A stretch of 64,000 bases of DNA from Blastomussa wellsi (Eukaryota > Cnidaria > Anthozoa > Scleractinia > Plerogyridae): contig OX393561.1 of the NCBI GenBank assembly GCA_947652115.1, positions 32,584,679-32,648,678 on the forward strand, written 5' to 3'. Numbering within the stretch: position 1 is the first letter of the stretch; each line of letters begins with the position of its first letter. The position numbers and the translations under genes were made by a program. This document shows, one piece after another, positions 1-25,500 of this stretch. The notes under the pieces were generated by a model. That model searched no databases, was not told the origin of the DNA, and saw only the letters and a program-made list of their open reading frames with translations.

Positions 1-140
1 CATTCAGTCAGTCATTCAGTCAGTCAGTCAGTCAGTCAGCCAGCCAGTCAGTCAGTCAGTTATTCAGTCGGTCAGTCAGTCAGTCAGTCAGTCAGCCAGT
101 CGGTCAACCAATCAGTGTCAGTGAGTCAGTGGGTCAGTCG
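1..140. repeat. (CAGT)n microsatellite
   Basis: Nearly uninterrupted tetranucleotide repeat of CAGT units with CATT, CGGT and CAGC variants, starting at the window edge, so the array may extend further left. Confidence 0.95.
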
Positions 141-576
141 AACAAACATGTGAATAGATCTAGATATCTGCTTATTTCGTTTCTGCTGCACAGCTAGTTA
201 TAGCCAGAGAGTTGCTGGTTCCATATTGTGAAGTATATATTGACAGTTATTTCTATAGAATTAAGTAAGGCAGATAGATTCTAACAACTTCTGACCACCC
301 ACCACTATTCAGAGGTCTGTTCAGTTCCATGTAAAAGTTCAAACAGTAGTTACTGGCGTATTGCAGGCTGCACGTAATCAAACGCTACCCCGATTCATTG
401 TGTTGTTGCTGGTGGAAGGGGAGAGTGGATGGAAAACAACATTGGCGCCCTGACGAGGAGACAGACTAATAACATAATAAAAATCGGGTGCTCTTGTAGT
501 ATAAGCTTAGGAAAAGATAAAAAATAAAGTACGAAAATCGTCTTTGCTAAGCTCTTCTGCTACTGCTATTTTTCAG
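141..576. other. Non-coding stretch, probable intron of the upstream gene
   Basis: No ORF, tRNA or recognisable transposon is seen. It ends with a pyrimidine-rich tract and an AG at 575-576 that suits a 3' splice site for the following exon. It is best read as intron of the gene whose last exons are at 577-1135. Confidence 0.4.
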
Positions 577-1135
577 ACGCCCGTACTTCAGAGCTCATTC
601 ATTTCATCGTGGACTCTGGTAGCGACGTTGTAACGGTCTCAGCAAGCTTAATAGCTGGGTTGCAGCTGGAATATCTGCGCAACGTCGAGAGCAGAGGGGC
701 GCACTCTGCCGCAGATAAGCCTCTCTACCGCGGAGTTATCAAACTTGGCTCAGAAGAATTTGCTGTAGAGGTTGGTGATGAACATAGTCAACATGGTTTT
801 GCCTTGCGTCCTTTACGTAGAATGCAAACTGCATTCACGAGTCTCACGCCTGCGGGTCGAAAAATTCGATCTCACGCCTACGGATCTATTTCTCGCGCCT
901 CGCTGAAAATTTAGGATGAATTTCCTCAGAAATGGTTTGCCTGCAATTTCTAATATCTTTTGTGTAACGTCTTTACACGGTTCTTATTGCTTCTTTTTAT
1001 CAGGTTATGCCCGAGGTGATTTCTTCTGTGGGAAACGTGGTGATGCGAAGATTCAAGCATTACATTACTGACACATTACATCGCTGGCTCAAAGATGACA
1101 AACCCGAGGAAGACGAAACTGACGAAACAGAATAA
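577..1135 (+). CDS. Retropepsin-like protein, last two exons (partial)
   Basis: Two exons are proposed: 577-770 and 1004-1135. The first follows a pyrimidine tract plus AG and encodes a hydrophobic strand running into VDSGSDVVTV, which has the D-S/T-G catalytic signature of retroviral-type (clan AA) aspartic proteases. Residues following it (LYRGVIKLGSEEF) fit the beta-strands of such a fold. The second exon follows a good acceptor (TTTTTATCAG) and encodes a basic stretch with paired arginines, then an acidic tail ending in TAA at 1133-1135, which overlaps an AATAAA signal at 1131-1136. The join at 770/1004 keeps the frame, but its donor (GAG/GTTGGT) is weak. Without that splice the first frame runs on to a stop near 914. 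Upstream exons lie outside the window. It could be a host gene with a domesticated protease fold or a retroelement remnant; the intron and unique C-terminus favour a host gene. Confidence 0.5.
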
Positions 1136-1136
1136 A
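1131..1136 (+). terminator. Polyadenylation signal AATAAA
   Basis: Canonical AATAAA overlapping the stop codon of the retropepsin-like gene's last exon. Its use is inferred, and an overlap with the stop is unusual. Confidence 0.3.
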
Positions 1137-1790
1137 TGAATATTATATATGATGCGACGAAAAAATTAATTGCTTTACATCCGGCATCAAATTTTTAGTA
1201 TAGCTGTATATATTTGCAATAGGAATACAATGGATTTTTAATTTCAAAATGTATTTAAGACGTTTTTTTTTTAAGTTAAAGCTATTTTTGGAAAGGAAAT
1301 CGGATAAATTATGTCCTATTTAATGGAGGGCTGTTTCAAAGCCCGAAGAGTGTACGTTGCATGTCAAATGGAGACGTCGTGAAGGTGAATTGTTTGGTTT
1401 ATGTTCTGCCAATTTCCCCTGCCACTAGATACATTTTTCACAAAGAAAAATATAGAACTCGTAGGAGTCAGCCAAAATTGTGAGTTCAAAAAATAAATTT
1501 TAAATAACATTTAATTAAATTTTAATATAGTGAATAAAAAGAGAGACAAAATTGAAGTGCATACAAATTTACACTTCTGTAATTTATTCTACAAGTTATT
1601 TTTTATCTATATTGATAGTGATAAATAAATAAAGTTCAGTTTCAGTTTCTAGTCTTAGTTTTTGTTTTTGACGTCTTGCAATTTAGTTTTCGCATGGATT
1701 CCGCGATTAAATAAATTTCGTTATGGGAGGAGTGAGAAGGTATGACTTTACTCAAGGCATCCAGGATCCCTTGCGAGTGTGTCGGTCACC
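1136..1790. other. Intergenic region upstream of MCM4
   Basis: AT-rich, without a credible ORF, tRNA or transposon. It contains short T and AT runs and an ATAAATAAATAAA stretch near 1620-1633. It separates the retropepsin-like gene from MCM4, which are in the same orientation. Confidence 0.5.
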
Positions 1791-1797
1791 TGATCTA

Positions 1798-1819
1798 TTC
1801 CCGCGCTTTTTGACACGTG
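1798..1819 (+). promoter_or_regulatory. E2F-like site and E-box at the MCM4 5' end
   Basis: TTCCCGCGC at 1798-1806 matches the E2F consensus (TTTSSCGC type), and CACGTG at 1814-1819 is an E-box. Both lie within 55 bp of the MCM4 start codon. MCM genes are established E2F targets at G1/S; binding here is inferred from sequence only. Confidence 0.5.
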
Positions 1820-1851
1820 AGCCTGCTGATCTTTTGAAGTGAAGAAACAAA

Positions 1852-17910
<16,059 letters not shown>

Positions 17911-18230
17911 TGACAACACTTCTTCCATGAAAAGAAAAACACATTCTTGGTCAACAAATTAGTCTGTACATCGGTGTGTTTAGTTTGCTGTTAACAAATT
18001 TTTTCTGCTTTAGCAATGAAGGGAACACCAATGTTGTATATCGGGCAATAAGCTTCCTATGTCAAAGTGCAATTTCCCTTTCAATGTGTGGAAGCTTCAA
18101 AAGGAGAGAAACCTGCCTATTTGTGACACCATCACCAGTTCTAGAGAAAGTACTGGATTAGTACGCTTAGTGACTATTGTGTAAAAGAATAGCAGTTTCA
18201 ATATTCTGTATGTACTTGTTTTGCACAACA

Positions 18231-18236
18231 AATAAA
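18231..18236 (+). terminator. MCM4 polyadenylation signal AATAAA
   Basis: Canonical AATAAA about 320 bp after the MCM4 stop at 17910, preceded by an AT-rich 3' untranslated stretch. Confidence 0.65.
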
Positions 18237-18630
18237 TCCATTTGTAAAACGTGAATGATAGCTTCATTTATTTGATTTGCCTGAGGATGATTCTAATCAT
18301 CCTGTTTATAGCTTGTTTTCTTGTAACAGTTAACCAATGTGTTAGAATGTTCAACCTTCTTTGTTGTTGCAGTGTTAGGGTCGAAGGAGGTGGGGGTACT
18401 ACTTTTCAATGATGAAAAATTAGGCGAGCAACTGGATAGAAAATGGATTTCCAGGCACAAGCACTCTGAATAAGAGTTCCCTGCTGTAAGATTGTAAACT
18501 ATTCTCACTGATGCCCGATCCTACAAAAGGTGGTAAGAAAGGTGGAAAATGTAGAAAGCTGGAAAATATTTTAAAATAAAAAAGCAATAATGAAATGGCA
18601 AAATTTCTCAACGTTTCGTGTAATACCGTA

Positions 18631-18720
18631 CGATAAGCCAAGCCAGATTCGAACCAGCGACCTAAGGATTTCTTATATTCTACAGTCTTCCGCTCTACCA
18701 TAAGACACTGTCTTCTCTCG
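18631..18720 (-). pseudogene. tRNA-Tyr pseudogene
   Basis: The minus strand contains TGGTAGAGCGGAAGACTGTA, an insert, TCCTTAGGTCGCTGGTTCGA and then AATCTGGCT. This matches the D arm, GTA anticodon arm and T arm of the tRNA-Tyr at 18994. The acceptor strands no longer pair (CTCTCGG side versus GGCTTATCG side), so it is probably inactive. Confidence 0.75.
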
Positions 18721-18993
18721 GAGGTTTGGGGGATTCCCCTATAAATGACGAAACGTACAAGATACAAGAGATTGATTTTAAGAAAGGAAATCCCGAATGG
18801 CCAATACTTCGCTCGAGCTGAAACGGCGTTGTAAGCAATTACTGTCATCTCTGCCATTCCAACTGGGCTATCAGAGGATCTGATTTAGAAAATGAGAATG
18901 TTCTTGGTTCTACAATTGCAAAACGAAAGGGAAGGCTGCACGTTCCATTCAGTTGGAATGGCTAATTAATTTTGCGACTATTTGATATCTTTT

Positions 18994-19079
18994 CCTTCGA
19001 TAGCTCAGTTGGTAGAGCGGAGGACTGTAGAGTTTATGAAGGCATCCTTAGGTCGCTGGTTCGAATCCGGCTCGAAGGA
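18994..19079 (+). tRNA. tRNA-Tyr (GTA), with 13 nt intron
   Basis: Acceptor strand CCTTCGA (18994-19000) pairs fully with TCGAAGG (19072-19078), with A as discriminator. The A box lies in TAGCTCAGTTGGTAGAGCGG, and the B box is GGTTCGAATCC. The anticodon is GTA. An intron of about 13 nt after it accounts for the 86 nt length against the usual 73, as in most eukaryotic tRNA-Tyr genes. A long T run at about 19080-19090 is a strong Pol III terminator. Confidence 0.95.
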
Positions 19080-19314
19080 ATTTTTTTTTTCTCCCTTATG
19101 CTTGCTCTGTATTTTTTTTTTTTTACTTTTTCTTTTCTTTTTTTCAGTGATAAAGTAAAGCATACCTTTAAAAAAATCTTTATTTTAATACCCTGCTCTC
19201 TGCGAATTTTATTTATTCGGCAAATGTCCCGCCGGAAGTGAACAGTGGAGGGGAGGGGCGGCTGTACACAGGCGAGAAGTGAATTATGCTTGCAAAACGG
19301 AGCACGTCAATTTT

Positions 19315-19366
19315 AAGTAAGACGATTTTAAACTTTCAAAGTAGGACGATTTTAAACTTTCAAAGT
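19315..19366. repeat. Short tandem direct repeat upstream of IPO4
   Basis: Two tandem copies of an approximately 25 bp unit containing GACGATTTTAAACTTTCAAA. It lies about 165-215 bp upstream of the IPO4 start and may be part of its promoter. Confidence 0.7.
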
Positions 19367-19429
19367 ATCTTGTTAAATTTTCGTTCAGGGACGACCAGAC
19401 GCACTCGCACCCACGCATACACGTTTCAA

Positions 19430-19528
19430 TCGCGTGGGAATCCGCGGTAAATTGCTTTCACGCGCGCGACTGTTACGTCAATGCCCTGTATCGCGGGCGT
19501 ACATGTTCACAAAACTACAGAGAACAAC
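19430..19528 (+). promoter_or_regulatory. GC-rich proximal region of IPO4 with CRE-like site
   Basis: CpG-rich stretch directly upstream of the IPO4 ATG. It contains TTACGTCA at about 19471, close to the CRE consensus TGACGTCA, and several CGCG steps. No TATA box, which suits a housekeeping promoter. Function inferred. Confidence 0.4.
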
Positions 19529-22500
19529 ATGGCCGAGCTGGAAGAAATTCTCCAAAAACTACTCGTTCCTGACAGTGCAGTGATAAAGCAGGTAATATAG
19601 TCTTTGTTTACTTTCACCATTTGATTTTTTCACTAAAAGGATTTTAATATCGGCATGGTTTACTCGCAGGCAACTGTTCAACTCCGCGAGGCATTCAAGA
19701 ATCCTGGTATCGTTCCAGCTCTTGTCACTGTGCTGGAGTCTTCTCAAAATCCTCAGGTATGCTACGATAAATGGGGTTAAAGCTTCTAATTTACCAGTTT
19801 ACCGCAGTGTGCTCAAGTGAGCGAAGTGTCGATTGTTGTTTATTGCCCGTCATTAAAGGCTTTTGTGGTATATTATAAACTTATTATTAAGGTGTCTGAG
19901 GTTAATAAACGTTAGCTCATGCTAAAAGGTCAAGTTTAATAAAAAGTTAACTGACAAGTTTTACAAACAAACGAGTGAACTATAAACTCCCAAAACTTTT
20001 AGAGCACTTGTTGAAGTGGGTAGATTTACGTAATAATACTTAGCTGTACGGCAGGTAAATTCGAGAATGCAGAGGGCCACTCGAGGTTTCTATGAAGACT
20101 ACAGCATTACTGGTCCCCCTATGGAAGGGGCGGGGATTTTCGGAAATTTTGAATTAAACTCCTTAAGGAGACTGATCCGGGTGTGGCCCAAGCTTTTTTG
20201 ACTCCTTATAGAGACCACGAATATGAATATATGAATCAAATAAATAAAGAAATATAAAAAATATACGTATTTCTTCGTGTGCAATCCTAAACGAGACCTT
20301 TACGGCTAAATATGATGGCGTTTTGCCCAGAACACCCTAAGTGAGACCAAAATATGAAATTTACACCCCCAAGCGAGATGAGGAGTATCCCAGCCCCTTT
20401 CATATGAGAGTCCCCTCACCCCTGGGTTACTTGGTATTTGCTGGATCTCATGTAGCTTAGGAATGCACATACTAATACCCGATTCACACCAAAGCTTAAA
20501 CACGTTTAAAAGCTGTTTAGTTAAATACGGTTTAAAATTGTTTTGTTCATAAAAGCTACAAACTGATGATTGTTGACCTCAAATTTGGCACAATGAAAGC
20601 ACACATTAGAACTTACGTGAATGCTATGTAAAATTGAGTCTTTCAGTCTTCTGTTGATTGTTTTCATTTTGTCTAACCTGGTTTAACTAAACAAGTTTTG
20701 CTGGTGTGAATGGGGTATTAGACTCATTTGAGGTGTATAGTAAGACAGTTATTTAAAAATGTATGGCTTGTACTAGGCACTTGGTTTATTTCGACTAGTA
20801 AACCAGTCTTCTTCAGGGCCAGAGCTGTATGCGCAGGATAACTAATTGAACGTCCGGAAATCAAACTTAATTGAATTTAATGGAACACAATCGGGAATCG
20901 TTCGATTGCTGATACCAATTGAACAAAATCAAACTCACAGAAAAAATTGCCAGTCAAACGTTCGGTTTCTGTTCTCTTGATTGCTGTGTTAGCTGAAACA
21001 TGAACGCTGAGAGTCTTTGCCAACAAAACTTTTTCCACCACTCTACAAAGACTTGACCAAAAGAAGCTGAAAGAGGAAACGTGCATGAAAAGCCTCTGCC
21101 ATCCAGGGTAGCTAATAAGCAGTTTTTACCTTTTTGAGGTGGTTCAGTGCGAGGGAGTAAGCTGGCTAGTTCTCATTGGAGACTTAAGTGTGTCATTGAT
21201 GCTGTGGTGAAAGGCACTGTGCCTCTCTTCACCCAGTTTTATAAATGGGTACCAGCGAATTTACTGCTGGGGGTAATCCTGCGATAGACTAGCATCCCAT
21301 TCAAGGGGGGAGTAGAAATACTCTCGGTCGCTTCATGCGACAGAAACTGGGATAAGCTGTGGCCTGATGGGCCACTAGGCCCGAATACAGACTTTACCTT
21401 TTAACTTTATCGAGTATGAGAATTTGAGGTTTAGCGGAAACAGCTTTTGAACTGTAAAACTTAAGCATGCAATAGTTTTGTTGGTACATTGTTATTTTTG
21501 TAACACATTATCATGTACCAAAAGAAACAAAATATGTTGCTGTCCCAGGTGAGACAATATGCTGCAGTCTTATTACGAAGACGAGTTGTCAAACAGTGGA
21601 CAAAACTGACCCCTGAGGTTCATGTCATGTGAGTATAATATTATACAGCTTTCATGTCTGTTTTGTTTGAAAATCAAACCTGTTTAAATTTATTTCTCAC
21701 ACACCACTGGTAGCCATGCCAAGCCGACCGCCGCAGCTCGACCTTTATTGTAAATCTCAAAAAACTGAATGCATACAACTCTACCAACAAGTTCAAAACC
21801 GAGAAAAATTACAAGGTTTGCACATTCAAAATATGACACAGAAAAAACTGAAAATCTCTGGGTGGGCAGGTGGGAAGGTCGATAATGGCGGACGCAACAA
21901 AAACAACTGCCCGCCCCACGGTCACGTGACCTATTCCCAGGCTCCATCGGTGTGTGAGAAAAACATTTTCCACTTCTTTCGTTTCACTCAGCCAGTGGAA
22001 AATAACCCTTCTCACACACCACTGGTAGCCATGCCAAGCCGACCGCCGCAACGAATAAAGCATAGAGAAAACAACAATAACAATCACAACGACGAGTCTT
22101 GAGTAAGACAGAACAATATCCATATACAGTTAAATGCTCTGAGAAGCCTTCCTCAATTGTCAGTGTCCTATGACGCAAATGTAACAGGCAAGTTACAACA
22201 TGTCATGCTGAGATGCTCATCCAACATTCTAGTAAAATCAAAATACTTCAAAACTGTTATCAGTCATAGCTATGAATTGAAGCCTACGAAACTATTCAGT
22301 TCTCAGCCGTGAATTGTCTTAGTGACTGTTAACAGCGACTCAAGGGACTCCTGGATGTAGTTATTCCTAGACTGCTCACTTCGCCAACCTCCCTGTCGCT
22401 GGACGAGTCGGTCAGGTATGCCGAGGGCTGCTGCTGCTGACGCTCCTCCAGCTCTAAGACTGTGGATTCCATACAAGCTAGGATTCAACCCCTCTTTGTG

Positions 22501-25500
22501 CAGCTCCTGCTTTATCAGCTCCTGTGCCCGACTGTAAGACATGGGCTCCTTTCTAAGCTCCACCCTCTTCTCGGTCTTCAGGATTCGACGAAATAGCCTT
22601 GACGTCCGATCGTGCTTGCCCATGTTCAAGAATTTCTCAACTACTGCTACAGGGCACGGAGATGAATCACTGCGTGCGATAAGGACCCACGAACCGTCCC
22701 GGAACTGGTCATTTTTCCTCTGTACCAGAAAAATGGCAAGATGTGAATCAGCAAACTGAAGATTGTTGACAGTTAATCTGCTGAGGTCATCCCAGCGAAG
22801 GAACCCGAAGAATCCCAAAGCAAATAATGCAGCAACTTGAATACCTGCTAGGTCGTTTTTCTCTAGCCGACTAATAACCCTCTTGACCTGGCACACTTCC
22901 AAGGCTTTCTTGCGATTGGGTGGTTTTGCTAAAATTCTTCTTCCAGCCTCTGCCACCTGTTGGACTACTGGGCAACTGCTCAGCTCCCGGAAACCACTCT
23001 TCTTGTGGACCCAGCTAGCTCCATAAATAGCAGAGTTTAGTGATGAAACTGAGCTCCCTTGTTGGATGAGATGCACCATATACAGGGAAAACACACTGGG
23101 GTCAGCTGGCAAAGGAGCGGCACTAAACTGAAATGCCCATTTCTTCCATGCTTGATATGCCCGAACATATGAACTCACTGTTTTCGGCGCTCTATCCTGG
23201 ACTAAAATACTTGGTAAAGACTTGGCGAGCTGTTTCAGTTTGGGATGGCTCACAGTCTCTTCATTCAGCCAAACCGATAGGTTCACTTCCTCCTCAACAA
23301 AGGCAGGCACTGCAATTAAATTAGGCCATGAGTGAACAACTGATTCCAAAACACCATACGTTTTCCTAAACTGACAATAACACATTGCCCTAACAGCAAA
23401 CAAAACATTCGACATGATTGTTGTACGTTAACACGCTTTTCGTCATCTGCTACCACATAACCAACACGGCATGAGTAGTATGAGGAACACCCTTATCTAA
23501 GCAGCATGAATAACCCCTTCGGCCAAAACAGCTAAGGGTAAGTTGCCAGTTGCAAGTAACTGCGCAACCATCATCTGCTACCACACAGCCAACACGGCAG
23601 CAGTGGTATATGAATATCTTTGTCTCAGTAGCATGAATACATGTAACCCCTTTTGGCCAAAACAGCTAGGGGTAACTTGCCAGTTACAAGTAAACATATT
23701 CCATCATCTGGTACCACATAGCCAAAACAGCAATAAGTGGTAAAAGAATACCCTTATCTCAGTAGCATGAATAAACCCTTTGGCCAACACAGCTAGGGTA
23801 AATTGCCAGGACACGCCAAAAACGGCATGCACAAGCTTTCCGATTACAGAATCAATGATTCGTCATAACATTGACCTGCATGCCTAGGCCTATCTGTCGT
23901 CACAGTAACATAACAATCATTGCGGAACACTATGCCAAGACAGCACAGAGGTAGCATTGGCACATCCAATTTATTGCCCAGGTGGGTCAATCATGCATTA
24001 AAGCGGATACGGAGCGCTAGTATTTGGAAGGATGGGATGCTGGTCGTGAAGATATTGCTAGCAGCGGATCCTGATAGAAAAATCCCTTCGTAGGGATCAA
24101 ATGTCATTGAGTTAGTAACAAAGGCTCTCCAGGATCCATTTGTATCAACCAGGAGAGGCCACCAAATAGCTGAGGGCCACCGCGGGACAAGTAACGTACC
24201 ATCTTCATATCCAGCAGACATATGCTTCAATATGCGTGGGATGAGGTATGGAGGAGGAAAAATCCAGTTGTTCTCTTTCGACCAAGAGACTGTGAACGCG
24301 TCAACTGCTTCACATCCTGGGTTACGGTATCGACTACAATATCTTGCTAGTTGCTTTGTTTGTACACTAGCGAAACGATCCACTGTGTGGGGGCCCCATG
24401 AGACATCAATATAATTGAAACAGGCAGGATCCAGCATGTAGTCGTTAGGGTCGTCAATCCTTGACAGTTCGCCTGCTTCCGTATTCTCGTCCCTGCTTAC
24501 CCACTGCACTGACAGACGTATGTTCAACTCTCTACACAGTTTATAAACCGCTACCGCCTCCTGATGTAACTCCTTGTTGCGGCTTCCAACAGATAAAACT
24601 GTTTCTGCGTTCTTATTGTCAGTTCGATGGAGGACCTCCTTCCCTCTGACTTCTTCAGGACTCCAGCACTAGCCGAATAGCCTTCACCTCCCTAAAAGTT
24701 GAACTTTTTGCACTTTCTGCACAAGACCAGCTACCTCTTGCCACCTTATCCGAAAACTGCACTGCAAATCCTCCCCAGCCTTGCCCACTTGCATCCGAAT
24801 AAGTAAGGACTTCCACCTTTGCACTAGGAGACCAGATTGGATACCCACTGCAGTCAAAATTGTCCTTCCAGAACAGCACTTCGGATTGCCCTTCTTGCGA
24901 CATAACAAACGGCTTATCCCAGTAATCAGCGCGACAGATGTCACTGTAGATGCTTCGTGTCCAGAGACGGACTACCGGACCCAGGGCAAGACCCATGGAA
25001 ACTAGGGATCCTGTTATACGTGAAAGACATCTCGCTGAGACCGCGAATTGCTTTGCTATGATTGTAGCTATCAGCTGCTTCAGTGCCTCAACTCTTCTGG
25101 CAGGAACCTGGAAAATTCCATGCTGTAAATCCATTATAAAACCCAACAGTTCTCCCGATTGAGCAGGAACCCACTGGCTCTTCTCTTCATTTGCAATAAA
25201 TCCGCTAAAAGCAATGTCTTTACGAACTAATGCGGACATCTTCACTGCCCTATCCAGGCTCTGGTCTGCACCTGCCCCATCGTCTAAGCATGTAAATATT
25301 CTAAAGCCTTTACTCCTCCAGTGCTTGACAAGTGCTCGTTGAATCTTAGTGAAGAGATAAGGACCCGTGGACAAACCAAAAGGGAGCACTGTAAACTGGA
25401 AGAAACGAAGCTGACCCATGAAGAACCAAGAAAATCCAAGGAATCGACAATGTTCAGGAAGGATTTCCACGTGATGGTAACCACTTTTGTAATCAAATTT

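Noticed and set aside
23451..23815. CRISPR-like array
   Set aside because: Units of about 120 bp repeat end to end without unique spacers, and the genome is eukaryotic.
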